Position numbers and translations under genes: made by a program
Notes under the pieces: model-generated
Told to the model about the DNA's origin: nothing
Databases searched by the model: none
Seen by the model: the letters and a program-made list of their open reading frames with translations, nothing else
DNA from: Paraniabella defluvii
GTDB lineage: Bacteria > Bacteroidota > Bacteroidia > Chitinophagales > Chitinophagaceae
Assembly: GCA_019316985.1 (NCBI GenBank)
Contig: CP079215.1
Span: forward strand, 434,001 to 498,000
Direction: 5' to 3'
Length of the DNA: 64,000 nucleotides
Shown here: positions 43,206 through 54,713 of the stretch, one piece after another
Layout of the letters: each line of letters opens with the position of its first letter
How positions within the stretch are numbered: the stretch's first letter is position 1

Positions 43206-44237
43206 ATGCGTGTTAACAAAAAGAAGCAAGATTACTGGAAGAAGCCATTGAGCAATGGGAGAAAGATGATTTGCTGGACTCTCCTAAAGCGGAAGAACTC
43301 AGGCGATCCATCTCTTCTTACAGGAATGAATTTGATTCCGTAGCTTTTTACGCCGCCATAGCAGCAGTATCATGCGCTTTGCTGGCCTTTGGCGCCCTGG
43401 TACTTGATGAGAAGTGGATAGAACGGCTAAGGCGTTTTTTTGCGTTCTCCGAAATATTTATTGGGTTTATATTCGGCATAGTTGCTTTTTCCCTGGCGTG
43501 GATCGCAAAAAGAAGGAAAAGAAAATATGCATATGCATCGCTGGCCAACGAAAGTTTTACTGTTTTAGTAGCGTTGACATTGGGGATATCAGTAGCTTAT
43601 TTTACAAGAAGCTTTCAGCCTACCTATTATTATTACGGTATCGGCATTTTTGTTGCGGCTGTTTTATATGGGCTGCAGGCAGTATACCTTAACTCAAAAA
43701 TATTATGGACCTGTATGTTGCTGGCGCTCATCAGTAGTTGGGCAACGCAAACTTATGCCTGGTCCGAAGCACCTGCAAAGGCTTATTTCCTTGGCATGAA
43801 TTATCCCCTGCGTATGACGCTTTTGGCTTGTTCATGGTTTTGTGCTGCATGTTTATAAAGCATCGCCGGCCGGTAAAAAGATATTATAACCTATCCTGGT
43901 ATGCAAGTTGGATCTTTCTTCTGTTGTCGGCACTTTTCCTCTCAGTATCCGGCAACCTAAGCTACGATGTGTGGGCGGCAATTAAGCAGGGAAAGCTTTT
44001 TATGTGGGCCATTGCATATACTTTGCTGCTGATTGGCGTACTCGTGTATGCGATAAAACAAAAGACGAAACCCTGAGGGATATAGTCATTATCTTTTTCC
44101 TGCTCAATATTTACACCCGCTACTTTGAATACTTCTGGGATCACACCAATAAAGGATTATTCTTTGCATTACTGGCACTTTCGTTCTGGCTAATAGGAAA
44201 AAAAGCGGAGCAGCTACGTAAGCGGCTTTCAGAATAA
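43206..44237 (+). CDS. Polytopic membrane protein, DUF2157-like
   Basis: About 343 residues with shifts near 43227, 43830 and 44068. The N-terminus (RLLEEAIEQWEKDDLLDSPK, AEELRRSISSYRNEFDSVAF) is the charged helical lead typical of DUF2157-type proteins. About ten hydrophobic helices follow (for example YAAIAAVSCALLAFGALVLD, ALTLGISVAYF, FFALLALSFWLIGKKAEQLR). No enzymatic motif; function unknown. It is divergent from the cytochrome/SIR2/STAND/TIR operon with 267 bp between (42939-43205), which must hold both promoters and shows no other clear element. Confidence 0.65.
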
Positions 44238-44327
44238 ATTACCCGCGGTCATCTCCCTTCTACGTTATCCGTGGTAGTTCTATTAACCGCGGAGCAATAA
44301 GGGTTCTAAGTATATATAGTGAGACCA

Positions 44328-44955
44328 CTAAAACATAAAACCCAGTCCGATATTGCCGCCAATGCTGGTATTTTCTCCAAAACGCTGCGCGTTGAAATTA
44401 ACTGAAGGTAAAAAGAAATAGTTTCACTTACCGGAATGCGATACGCAGCTCCCAGCTTTACCAAAGCGCCTCCATCAAGATACATTTTATCAAAATCATT
44501 CTTAATATTCAGCAAAGGGGCATAGCCCACATCCAATATCAGCATAAGGCTATTTCGTGTGCCGTTAGGATAGTACCTGAAATCAGCAAAAACGGGAAGC
44601 GAGGTCAGGCTATGGCCATCCCCGAAATACCGGGAGCAAAAGTGCTATCGGGTGTAGTAGCATTACGGTGCGCTTTATAGCGGGTAAACTGGATACCCAC
44701 ACCCAGGCCAATAGACAAATTGGGGTTTAAGAAAACACCGTTTATAGTGCTGGCAGAAAAACCAACCGTTTTTATATAGGCATTGCCAAAAGCTAATTCC
44801 GAAGAATCCACCGACTGAAGATACTGGGGTTCGGCAATGTTGGTGATATTAAAATAGCCTTTTCCTTCTTTGGCCCTCAACTGTGCAGATACAATTTGGC
44901 TGCAGAAAAGCAGGCAGGTGATTAGTAAAGGTTTAAAAATGTTCATTGAGGACAA
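44328..44955 (-). CDS. Outer-membrane beta-barrel protein
   Basis: About 209 residues with shifts near 44600 and 44390. A signal peptide (IFKPLLITCLLFCSQIVSA) is followed by amphipathic strands with Gly and aromatic residues (YIKTVGFSASTINGVFLNPN, LSIGLGVGIQFTRYK, LPVFADFRYY). Joined across the last shift it ends FGENTSIGGNIGLGFMF, with the terminal Phe typical of barrels (stop 44328-44330). It resembles small OmpW/porin-like barrels of Bacteroidota. Met4 (44946) is an alternative start. Function unknown. Confidence 0.7.
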
Positions 44956-45067
44956 TGGTTTATAGTATTAAGATTTTCTTTAAAGTTATACTATTTTATT
45001 GAAACCGGGGCGGGGTATTCTCATGCACATTAATCTCATACCTTCTCCCGGCAATATAAGAGCCGGC

Positions 45068-46013
45068 TTAAGCTGAAAGTCCTGTGCGGTCTTCCACGAG
45101 GTAAGCGTTTCTTCCGGCAGCGTTACGGGAAATTAATTCGCTTATGAAGCCTGCCAAAAATAATTGCGTCCCGATGATAATAGTTGTCAATGCTATATAA
45201 AATGTAGGGCGATTCGTAATGGCATATTCCGGATCAACCAGCTTTGACACGAGCAAAAATAAAGAGGTCAAAAAACCGATTACAAAGAAGATCAGGCCCC
45301 ACAAACCGAAAAAATGCATGGGCTTTTTGAAAATTTACCTACAAAAGTAATTGACATAAGGTCGAGAAACCCGTTAATAAAACGATCCCACCCGAATTTG
45401 GTAACCCCATACTTCCTTTTCCTATGCTCCACTACCTTTTCACCAATTTTCCTGAAGCCGGCCCATTTGGCTATTACAGGTATATAGCGATGCATTTCGC
45501 CGTACACTTCAATACTTTTTACAACCTTTTTATTGTAGGATTTAAGGCCGCAATTGAAATCATGTAACTTTATTTTAGATACCTTACTGGTTACTGCATT
45601 GAAAAACTTAGAGGGAATGTTCTTAGTCAAAGTATTATCGTACCTAACTTTTTCCAGCCACTCACCAGGTCATATTTATCTTCTACGATCATTCTCCTGA
45701 GTTCGGGGATCTCGTCAGGACTATCCTGCAGGTCGGCATCCATGGTTATCACCACATCGCCCTGAGCTGCACGGAATGCTTCGTTTAAAGCCGCCGACTT
45801 ACCGTAATTGCGCTGAAATCTGATGCCTTTGATACTATCATTTTTTGCGCGAAGCTGCTGGATCACGTTCCAGGAACTATCGGTACTGCCATCATCCACA
45901 AAAATCACTTCGTAACTAAAGTTGTTATCGAGCATTACACGCTCAATCCATTCTGCCAGCTCCGGCAAAGATTCCTCCTCATTTAATAAGGGTATAACAA
46001 CTGAAATATCCAT
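45068..46013 (-). CDS. Family-2 glycosyltransferase (dolichyl/undecaprenyl-phosphate type)
   Basis: About 315 residues with shifts near 45640 and 45315. The GT-A core shows MDISVVIPLLNEEESLPELA, YEVIFVDDGSTDSSW and GDVVITMDADLQDSPDEIPE with the DAD metal motif. KLHDFNCGLKSYNKKVV and GEMHRYIPVIAKWAGFRKIG follow as in DPM1/GtrB-like enzymes. Two C-terminal membrane helices (LIFFVIGFLTSLFLLVSK and YIALTTIIIGTQLFLAGF) anchor it. It probably loads a sugar onto a polyprenyl phosphate. Its start overlaps the DUF4199 stop by one base (TAATG), and synteny with DUF4199 and a dihydroorotase-like gene is common in Bacteroidota. Confidence 0.88.
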
Positions 46014-46504
46014 TACGAGTTTTTGTTGCGCAAATATAACGAGCCGGCGGTTGCCATTGTAACAATAACACCTGTAAATAAGTTAGAAAAAACCAAAATA
46101 GAAAGCTGAAAGGGTATATAATACTTTCTTGTTTGCTGCGCTTCTGTTTCAATTTCTGCGGGAGTCCGGTCCCTGGCAGTTTTTATGCGCTCTAATTTTG
46201 CCTGCTGTACAACGGCATCGATCTCTTTTTCATTCAATTTGAAATAAATGAAGGTATATAATGCCATAACTAATGTTGCGGCAAGCACACATTTAAATCC
46301 CTGTTGAAACAGGTCCTTAAACTGAGTGGACCTGGTATGTTTTGCAAAAGAGGTGATACTCCAAACAATACCCAAACCAAAAATGAAATAGCCTAAATAG
46401 TTTAAAGGAGACCTTTCATCGAGCTTATTAAAATAAAGAATAACTGCCACCGCTACCATCAGCAGACCCGTTACCAACCCTTTTATTGTAGCATTCAATT
46501 TCAC
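46013..46504 (-). CDS. DUF4199 membrane protein
   Basis: Uninterrupted, 163 residues, start codon GTG (46502-46504), 2 bp after the dihydroorotase-like gene. Four transmembrane helices (GLVTGLLMVAVAVILYF, LGYFIFGLGIVWSITSF, CVLAATLVMALYTFIYF, SNLFTGVIVTMATAGSLYL) with the family's TQFKDLFQQGFKCVLA loop, and a charged segment (ARDRTPAEIETEAQQTRKYY). DUF4199 proteins are uncharacterised and typically sit between these two neighbours. Confidence 0.85.
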   Translation of the reverse strand: MKLNATIKGLVTGLLMVAVAVILYFNKLDERSPLNYLGYFIFGLGIVWSITSFAKHTRSTQFKDLFQQGFKCVLAATLVMALYTFIYFKLNEKEIDAVVQQAKLERIKTARDRTPAEIETEAQQTRKYYIPFQLSILVFSNLFTGVIVTMATAGSLYLRNKNS

Positions 46505-46506
46505 AG

Positions 46507-47768
46507 TTACTGATTTAGTGTAAGCTTGCTTTTATGATAAATACCCAATGGCTTTCCGGTAAACCTGTACCCGGCAAAGGGAGTATTCTTGCTTTTTGAA
46601 GCAATATCTTTTAACTCCAGCGTCCACTCCTGCCCGGGCAGGAACAACGTAACGGAAGCATCATTGCCTTCCGTAATTGTTGGAACCGGTATGTTAAGAA
46701 TGCGCCTGGCATTGATCGCTAATAATTCAACCCACCGTTCCTGTGTTATTTCGGGCAAGTGAGTATTCAATGCGGCATAAGTGGTTTGCAGGCTGATCAT
46801 ACCATTTTTAGCATATTCAAATTCCACCACTTTATGATCTTTGTCGTGAGGAATATGATGAGATGCAATACAATCGATGCTTCCTTCTGCAACAGCTTTT
46901 TGCAACGCTTTGCGGTCTTTTTATTTCTTAATGGCGGATTTACTTTCAGGTTAGAATCATAGGTAGTTACATCTTCATCACAGAAAACAAGATTATAAGG
47001 AGTAACCGAACAAGTGATTGCCACTTTTTTCTGCCGTGCTTCCTTTACCAGCTTTACCGATGCTTCTGTACTGATACCTGTAAGATGCAGATGGATTCGG
47101 CATAAGCAGCCAGTTTTACATTGGACGCCACGGCAATTTCTTCCGCAATTTCCGGCCGGCCCGGAAGCCCCATTTTTGTGGAAGTAATCCTTCATTCATC
47201 AGCCCGTTAGGACTGATGCTTTTATCATCCGGCACCTGAATCAGCACCCCATTAAAGGACTTTATATACTGAAGCGCTTTAACCAGTATACCTGCGGACT
47301 GCAGGGGCATCTTCCGTCACTAAATGCAATAGCGCCGCTTAGCCTCATATCATATAGCTCCGCCAGGTCTTTTCCCTCTACACCGCGGGTAATACTTCCC
47401 AAAGGATGGATACTTACGGGTAATTGCTTCGCCTTCTGCACCACGTATTCTACAACAGATTTCTGATCAATTGCCGGCTGTGTATTAGGCACTACACAAA
47501 CGTCGGTATATCCGCCGGCAGCAGCAGCTTCAGCGCCCGTTTCAAGGGTTTCCCTGAATTCATAACCGGGGTCTGCAAAATCTGCAAACAGGTCTATCCA
47601 ACCGGGAGACACATGCACGCCGGGAGCATCAACAATTTTAGCTCCTTTAGCTACAATATCTTTACCAATTGAGATTATTTTGCCGTTGGCAATATGTATA
47701 TCAGCAATTTGACCGTTGTGAGGCGATGTGGGGTCAGTAATTGTTGCCTTCTTAATGATAATGTTCAT
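46507..47768 (-). CDS. Dihydroorotase-like amidohydrolase lacking HxH
   Basis: About 420 residues in at least four frames; start MNIIIKKATITDPTSPHNG (47768). The amidohydrolase frame is clear: VDAPGVHVSPGWIDLFADFA, FRETLETGAEAAAAGGYTDV, VVPNTQPAIDQKSVVEY, LAELYDMRLSGAIAFSDG, YDSNLKVNPPLR, IDCIASHHIPHDKDHKVVEF and KPLGIYHKSKLTLNQ. True dihydroorotases carry HxH (DxHVHLR) after the first beta strand; here this position is DLFADFADPG, so both metal-ligand His are missing. Bacteroidota often have such a paralogue next to DUF4199; it may be a non-catalytic partner of aspartate transcarbamoylase or act on something else. Confidence 0.8.
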
Positions 47769-48092
47769 TAAGGTGCGAAGATAAGGCAAGGGAATGAATG
47801 ATGTATACTTTTGACCGAAGATTGACTGGTTGCCAGGGGTGATTACCACCGCGATTGTTGCAAGAACGGGAAATGTCAATCTTACAACCGAAGTAGTGCC
47901 AGCCCCTCTTCGGCTCGCTCAAACAACGTTGAACGCATTTGAAGTGATGGCGAAAATTGCAGCAACCCGTGCAAGATCCGGGCAAAGAAAAGGGGCCTGG
48001 CTGATTTTCCTCCCAATATTGCCCGCGGAATATTTTTATTTATTTGAAAAATGCTTACATTTGCACCCCTCCTGATATACAAGGAGCCGGTT
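47769..48092. other. Intergenic region before tRNA-Pro
   Basis: The 324 bases hold overlapping open frames on both strands but no codon pattern or family similarity supporting a gene. An imperfect hairpin CCGAAG/CTTCGG (47888-47913) is present. It probably contains the promoters of the dihydroorotase-like gene (leftward) and tRNA-Pro (rightward). Confidence 0.4.
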
Positions 48093-48166
48093 CGGGATGT
48101 AGCTCAGCCCGGTTAGAGTACACGTCTGGGGGCGTGTGGTCGCTAGTTCGAATCTAGTCATCCCGA
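48093..48166 (+). tRNA. tRNA-Pro (GGG)
   Basis: Acceptor CGGGATG pairs with CATCCCG, discriminator A. T-loop TTCGAAT with CTAGT/ACTAG-type stem. The anticodon loop CTGGGGG gives anticodon GGG, proline. The anticodon stem is one base short on the 3' side (CGTGT where ACGTGT would complete CACGT pairing), consistent with a sequencing deletion. CCA is not encoded. Confidence 0.88.
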
Positions 48167-48247
48167 CAACATTTAATGTCCGCTGTATTAATTATTGATG
48201 CAGCGGATTTTTAATTAAGGGCGTCGCCGAATTTTAATCACTCCTTC

Positions 48248-50073
48248 ATGCATTCTCATATACAACACTTAATCCGCTGCATTAATTTAGAAGAAAAAGA
48301 ACAGGCCGAACGTTACCAGCTAAACCAGGCACATACTTTAAGAGCATTAAAAGCAGAAGGATTGGCTTTGCATCCCATTTCGGTAACCCGGAAGAGCTTC
48401 GGATATGCCGATTATCCTGAAATCAGTTTCCGGCTCCCCTACCCCGGCACTACCAATATGTTTCGCGATGGTGTGGCTATTGAATGCTTTAAGCAGGGAG
48501 AAGAACCGGTGAAGGGCAATATGATGAGCCTGGAAGGCAAAACAGGCGAGTTCAGGCTATTTGCACCAGACTTTCCAGACTGGATTGAAGATGAAGGTGT
48601 GGGTATTAAACTGGCACCAGACACCCGAACCAACAGCATCATGAAAGACGCCTTGACGGGCCTTGAAAAGAATAAGCGGCTCTTTAAGCTGTTTGAAGAA
48701 CTTCACGGGGACAAGCCGTTAGCTACCACTACTCCCGCGCTCAACAATCAACTTTCTTTTTTAATAACCAACTGAATGACAGTCAGCAGCAAGCAGTATC
48801 AGCCATAACAGAAAACGAGGAGCTAACCATTGTACATGGGCCTCCCGGTACGGGAAAAACAACCACACTCATTGAAGCGGTTCGGCAGCTGGTAAAGCGC
48901 GGGGAAAAAGTACTTGTGTCGGCCCCGAGCAATGCAGCTGTTGATAATATCTGTAAAGGGCTGCTCACTAAAGGCGTGCGTCTGCTAAGGGTAGGTAATG
49001 CGAATAAGGCAGATGAGGCCATATTTATGCACACTCCTGAAGGTAAACTCAATAACAGCAAAGTTCAAAAGACATCCGCCAGCTCAAGCTAAGAGCCGAA
49101 GAGTTCCGCCGAATGGCTTTAAAATATAAACGCAATTTTGGAAAGGCAGAGCGGGAACAACGAAGCCTCCTATTTAAAGAGGTAAAAAACATCAGAGCCG
49201 AAATAAAACAACTGCAACATTATTACGAGGAAAACTTTTCACAGAGGCCCAGGTAATAGCGGGTACTCCTATTGGCCTGTTTGATGCGGGGCTGGAGAAG
49301 ATTGCATTTAATCACCTTATTATCGATGAAGCAGGCCAATGCATTGAGCCCCTGGCATGGTGCATCTTTCCTTTAGCACCCAGAATTGTACTGGCGGGAG
49401 ATCATTTGCAGCTCCCTCCAACGGTTTTAAGCAGTGCAGCGCTGAAAGCCGGATTTAACCGTTCTATTTTGGAAATTGCTGTCGAAAATATAAGCAATGT
49501 ATACCTGTTAAATACGCAGTACCGTATGAAACCTGTAATTGCAGGATTTAGCAGCGAATATTTTTACAAGGGGTTGTTACAATCAGCCGCTCACCTGGCA
49601 AACAAGGATACCCATCTTACTTTTATTGATACCGCGGGGTCCGGCTTTAACGAAACACAGGGGCCGGACGGAACAAGTCTTCAGAATGAAGGTGAGCTGG
49701 GTATTGTACAGCAGTTATTGCAAAATGGCGATTTCTCCGCAGAAGAGGCTGCTTTCATTTCCCCTATGCCGGCCAGGTGCTGATCGCCAAAGAAAGACTT
49801 GATAAGCTGATGCGTATTAGTACTATTGATAGTTTCCAGGGACAGGAAAAACCCGTAATTATATTATCCCTGGTAAGAAGTAACGATAATAATGAGATAG
49901 GTTTTCTGAAAGATTACCGGCGCATGAACGTAGCTATTACGCGGGCGAAGGATGCCCTTTTTGTTATCGGCGATAGCGCCACTATAGGCGCGGACGCGTT
50001 TTATGAGGCTTTTCTCAATTACGTAGAACGGCACGGCACTTATCGCACGGTATGGGAATTTGAAATAAGCTAA
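48248..50073 (+). CDS. SF1 DNA/RNA helicase, IGHMBP2/Upf1-like
   Basis: About 610 residues in four or more frames. The N-terminal beta domain (LAPDTRTNSIMKDALTGLEK precedes the core) leads to Q motif LNDSQQQAVSAITENEEL and Walker A VHGPPGTGKTTTLIEAV. Motif Ia is VLVSAPSNAAVDNICKGLL, Walker B HLIIDEAGQCIEPLAW, motif III IVLAGDHLQLPPTVLS, motif IV LLNTQYRMKPVIAGF, motif V TIDSFQGQEKPVIILSLVRS and motif VI RRMNVAITRAKDALFV. These are the full set of Upf1-like SF1B helicases, which unwind 5' to 3'. The frame gap near 49065-49260 spans the stalk helices. It is probably a cytosolic repair or RNA helicase. Confidence 0.9.
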
Positions 50074-50655
50074 CGGTACTAAACCAAGCAAGGGAAATTA
50101 TACATGTTTTCAGGTATGCCGCCTTGAGCTTAGCTGCATACGCATCCCTGTCGCTGGCATTTTTGCATTTATAGGCAAAGGCTTCCCAGTTTTTATTTCG
50201 CAGATCCTCATCAAGCGAAAGGCTCTGGAGATAATGAACAAAAGCCAGGAGGTGCTCTCCTTCGCTTTTATACATAGCACTCACAAAATCCTGTAACGAA
50301 TAATAACCTGCCAAAGCATAATTATATCCCATTAGTTGAAACTTACCCCAGCTGGCCGACATCAAAGCTGCATTTCTGTTAAGCCAGGCGGCTTTGTGTA
50401 ATCGGTCGTGCTGAACGGATACGGGGCCAAAATCTCCCGGCTCCGGATGCGATATATCCGGCGCTACCTTGTCATAGGCTCCTGTGTTCGGCGCGAAAAA
50501 ACATCTTTATGAAACCAGAGCAAAGGCTCATAGGTAGAAAGAAAACCACTGCGGCTTCCCTCTACGTCTACAATAGTTTTTATGATAGCTATTTCGCAAC
50601 TTACTACAGCAGCTGCTTTTAATAAATCTGAGTCTGTTAACCCTCCCGTTGTCAT
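50015..50655 (-). CDS. N-acetylmuramidase-domain protein (DUF3380)
   Basis: About 200 residues with a shift near 50460. ATG at 50655 begins MTTGGLTDSDLLKAAAVVSC; the Glu of TIVDVEGSRSGFLS is the likely catalytic acid of this muramidase family. YEPLLWFHKDVF, HDRLHKAAWLNRNAALMSAS and WGKFQLMGYNYALAGYYS, with FVHYLQSL, are also family motifs. No signal peptide is seen. Real sequence probably ends near AAYLKT (about 50085); the printed frame runs on to 50015 into the convergent helicase gene, most likely because of an indel. It cleaves the glycan strand of peptidoglycan. No phage genes are adjacent. Confidence 0.8.
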
Positions 50656-50899
50656 TAATGCATACTCCCCTTATGAGCAGGTTTAGAAAGCAACAAGTAT
50701 AGCGAAAATTATGCCGTCATTTTAGATTTATTTCAATAAAAACACATTAAAATGATTATATTTTTTAAATGACTAAAAACCATCCAAATAAAAATAGAAA
50801 AAAATAATTTTTCAGCCAATGAAAAGTTAAAAGGAGCGAAAAGACCGTTTGGAGCAAAATTTGATATGTTAAATTGAGCCCAAAAAGCTTTTGTAGTGT

Positions 50900-50907
50900 T
50901 ACATTTG
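50900..50907 (+). promoter_or_regulatory. Possible -7 promoter box
   Basis: TACATTTG fits TAnnTTTG and lies 46 bases before the lipoprotein ATG at 50954. A TTG that could serve as -33 sits 23 bases upstream, longer than the usual 19. The surrounding 50656-50953 is AT-rich with no gene. Confidence 0.35.
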
Positions 50908-50953
50908 CTTAGCAATCTCTAATTAACTTTCTTATACCATCCAAACAAAACAG

Positions 50954-51526
50954 ATGAAAAATTTGCTATCACTTGTTGCAGTAATTGTAATGCTGGCTTC
51001 GTGTGGCAAAACAGACATAACTCCCGAACAAAAAGAGCCTATTAAACTGGATATAGATCAACTAGTCGGATTTATTGGAAAAAAATATTATACGCTTCAG
51101 TCTGCATTTGCCAACACTAACATTGTTATTACAGACTCAATGGGATATAAAAAGGCTACTGTGCCCGTGTTAGACAGGGAATCACCTAATCCTAATTTTG
51201 TGTGCGAACTGTCTGAAAAAAATGACGTCATCACAAAAATTGAGATAAAGGCCACCATCGGAAGCCACGGCACTTATAAAAATACTTTCCAATATTTCGA
51301 TAATTTGTTGAGCGCCAGGTACCCGTTATCAAAATTTTACGCCATCGACGCAGATGGAGGCGTGAATAGCAGCAGTAAAACCAAGGAAGATCTTTACAGC
51401 TATCTGCAATACAACACCTCTTCGGGCGCGGCGCTTGAATTTAAAACACCTGCCGCCAATATCGTGAACTTCTTCTTCAATGAGGCAAACAAAGCTTTTA
51501 CCATCACCATTGAGGGAAAGCAATAA
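50954..51526 (+). CDS. Lipoprotein of unknown function
   Basis: Uninterrupted, 190 residues. MKNLLSLVAVIVMLASCGKT is a lipoprotein signal with lipobox LASC (Cys17). The mature part is mixed charged/polar, with LDIDQLVGFIGKKYYTLQSA and FVCELSEKNDVITKIEIKAT, and no recognised domain. It is followed by a strong terminator. Probably anchored in the periplasm or on the surface. Confidence 0.8.
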   Translation: MKNLLSLVAVIVMLASCGKTDITPEQKEPIKLDIDQLVGFIGKKYYTLQSAFANTNIVITDSMGYKKATVPVLDRESPNPNFVCELSEKNDVITKIEIKATIGSHGTYKNTFQYFDNLLSARYPLSKFYAIDADGGVNSSSKTKEDLYSYLQYNTSSGAALEFKTPAANIVNFFFNEANKAFTITIEGKQ

Positions 51527-51554
51527 ACGAATTCGTATTACATAATCATAATAT

Positions 51555-51593
51555 AAAAAGCCAGGTTAGACTATATATCCAACCTGGCTTTTT
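51555..51593. terminator. Bidirectional intrinsic terminator
   Basis: AAAAAGCCAGGTT (51555-51567) and AACCTGGCTTTTT (51581-51593) form a perfect 13-bp stem with a 13-base loop and A/T tails on both sides. It serves the lipoprotein gene on the left and the gcvP gene that ends at 51617 on the right. Confidence 0.9.
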
Positions 51594-51616
51594 ATTTAAA
51601 TGCACTGATGTAGCCA

Positions 51617-54486
51617 TCAGGCTTCAGCATACATTTCTGTAGGCTCGCAGGTACAAATAAGGTTACGATCCCCTACCGTATTATTCACCCGGGCCACAGA
51701 TGGCCAGAATTTATTAAGTGTAACATAATGCAAAGGAAACGCTGCTTCCTGCCGGGTATAACTATGGTTCCACTCGTTAGCTGTAACTACCTGTTGGGTG
51801 TGAGGAGCATTCTTTAATGCATTGTCCTTAACATCCGCCACGCCATCTTCTATAGCTTTGATTTCTTCTCTTATACTGATCAAAGCGTCACAAAAACGGT
51901 CCAGCTCCGCCTTATCTTCACTTTCGGTAGGCTCTATCATAATAGTACCCGGCACCGGGAAGCTCATTGTAGGCGCATGAAAGCCATAATCCATAAGACG
52001 CTTCGCCACATCTTCCGCTTCTATCTGCGCTGTCTTTTTAAAAGGCCTCAGATCAACTATAAACTCGTGCGCACAAAGTCCGTTGTCGTTGGTGTATAAT
52101 ATATCATAATGTTTTTAGCCAGTCTCGAACGCATATAATTAGCATTTAAGATGGCATATTCCGTAGCCGATTTTACGCCTTCGCCACCCAGCATCATGAT
52201 GTAGGCATACGAAATCAGCAAGATGGATGCTGAGCCGTAAGGCGCTGCAGACACCGCATGCTGCATCCCGTTATTCCTTGAAATACGTGACCGGGCAGGT
52301 ATTGAGCCAGGTGGGCCTTAACACAAATAGGTCCCATGCCAGGGCCGCCGCCGCCATGCGGAATGGCAAAAGTCTTATGCAGGTTAAGGTGGCAAACATC
52401 TGCACCAATCAGCCCCGGGGCTGTTAGCCCAACCTGGGCATTCATATTTGCGCCATCCATATAAACCTGTCCGCCGTGATCATGTACTATCTGATTAATC
52501 TCTTTTACCGTTTCCTCGTATACTCCATAAGTACTCGGGTAAGTGATCATAATACCAGCAAGATTTTCTGCATACTGGCCCGCTTTTGCTTTCAGGTCTT
52601 CTACATCTATATAACCATTCTCCAAAGCCTTAACTACTACCACTTTCATACCGGCCATAACAGCCGATGCCGGATTAGTACCATGTGCAGAAATAGGAAT
52701 TAACATTACATTCCTGTGCGGGTTGCCCTGTGCCTCGTGATATGCTTTTATTGTAAGGAGGCCCGCATATTCTCCCTGTGCTCCGCTGTTGGGCTGCAGG
52801 CTGCAGGCGTCAAAAGCTGTTATTTCACATAGGTATTTACTGAGATTATCCACCAGTTCTTTATAGCCTCCGGCTTGTTCTACCGGTACAAACGGGTGAA
52901 TATTGGCCCAATGCGACCAGCTCAACGGTATCATTTGCGTAGCCGCATTTAATTTCATAGTGCAGCTTCCCAGTGATATCATGGAGGTATTTAAAGAAAG
53001 ATCTTTGTTTTCCAGGTATTTTATATAACGCATCATCTGGCTTTCGCTGTGATGTGTATTAAAAACAGCATGGGTAAGGTAGGGCGATTTCCTGATCAAA
53101 GACTCCGGAAGGCGATACGTGCCTGCATCAGCATTGATGTCGAACGCCACAGGATCCGTATCGTTTTCAAAGCAATTGATGATATCGAACAGGTCTTCTA
53201 CAATAATGGTTTCATCGATAGATATGCCTACAAGGTCTTCTCCCAGATACCGGAAGTTAATTTTCTGCGCTTCGGCTTTCGCCCTTATAGTTGCAACATT
53301 GGCTGCTTTCACCACAATGGTGTCGAAAAAATATTCGCTAACCAGTTCGAAGCCCCTTGCCTCTATTTCTGCAGCAACAGTTTGGGCATATACGGCAATA
53401 CGCTCTGCAATCGCTTTCAATCCTTTAGGACCATGGTAAACCGCATACATCGCCGCCATATTAGCCAGTAAAGCCTGCGCTGTACAAATATTTGACGTGG
53501 CTTTTTCCTTTTAATATGTTGCTCACGCGTTTGCAAGGCCATGCGTAACGCCCTGTTTCCCTGCGCATCCACACTAATACCAATGATACGGCCGGGTATT
53601 ACTCTTTTAAATTCGTCTTTTGCAGCCATAAACGCCGCATGAGGGCCGCCATATCCCAATGGTACGCCAAATCTTTGTGCAGAGCCAATAGCTACATCTG
53701 CACCCAATTCGCCGGGAGCCGTTAACAAGGTAAGTGCCAGTAAATCTGTTGCCATTACAACATGCCCGCCTGTATTTTGCACATTGCTGATAAAACCGCT
53801 ATAATCTTCGATGCTGCCCAGGTTATTAGGATATTGTACCAATGCACCAAAGTACGTTTCATCAATAGCTGCCGACCGATAGTCGCCTTCTACCACCTCG
53901 ATACCGAAAGGAATAGCCCTGGTATATATTACGTCTTTCGTTTGCGGAAATGTTGCAGCGTCCAAAAAGAAACGCGGTCTTTCAATATGATCCTGCCTGT
54001 TTTTCAGGTTAAAGAACATAGCCATCGCTTCTGCCGCTGCAGTAGCTTCATCCAGCAGGGAGGCATTTGCGAGTGGCAAACCGGTAAGGTCGCTCACCAA
54101 TGTCTGGAAATTTAAAAGGCTTTCCAACCTGCCCTGGGAGATCTCAGCCTGGTAAGGTGTATATTGCGTGTACCAGCCCGGATTCTCAAAAATATTTCGT
54201 AAAATAACCGAAGGTGTAATGGTGCCATAGTATCCCTGCCCTATGTAGTTTTTGAATATTTTGTTTTTGAGGGAAACATTCTTGATATGCCTTAAATACT
54301 CGTGCTCGCTCATACCCTTCGGAATACGAAGCGAAGTTTTCATCCTGATACCGGACGGCACTGTTTTCTCAATCAGGCTATCCAGGTCGCTAAACCCTGT
54401 CTCCTGCAACATTTTCTGGGTTTCTGCTTCATTAGGCCCAATATGCCTTTTGCAAACTCTTTTGACTGGAGTTCTAAAATACTCAT
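51617..54486 (-). CDS. gcvP: Glycine dehydrogenase (decarboxylating), P-protein
   Basis: About 956 residues in five frames; start [17 protein letters not shown] (54486). It decarboxylates glycine in the glycine cleavage system using PLP. Visible: [20 protein letters not shown] with the folding [82 protein letters not shown] and the PLP Lys in [20 protein letters not shown]. It ends [19 protein letters not shown]. The single-chain length is normal; indels near 54420, 53510, 52260 and 52060 are likely errors. Other gcv genes are not in the window. Confidence 0.95.
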
Positions 54487-54713
54487 AGTGTGGTAGAAAT
54501 TAAATTTTTGCCCGAAGGTTCGAAGAACTCCTTGGAGGCTCCTTCGGAGGATGTGCAAAGGTAATGGTAATTTATCAGCCGTATCTGCGCATACGTTTGA
54601 CCATCTATACAACTTATATAACATGTGCATAAGTATTTTGTTTTATATCGATATAACCATTAGCAGGTTAAGCTGAATGCTAAAAACTAAACTTAGTTAT
54701 CTTTGCGCTCGCT

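Noticed and set aside
47830..48075. Overlapping 60-80-codon frames on both strands before tRNA-Pro
   Set aside because: No supporting motif; opposing frames of equal quality suggest chance in a GC-richer intergenic stretch.
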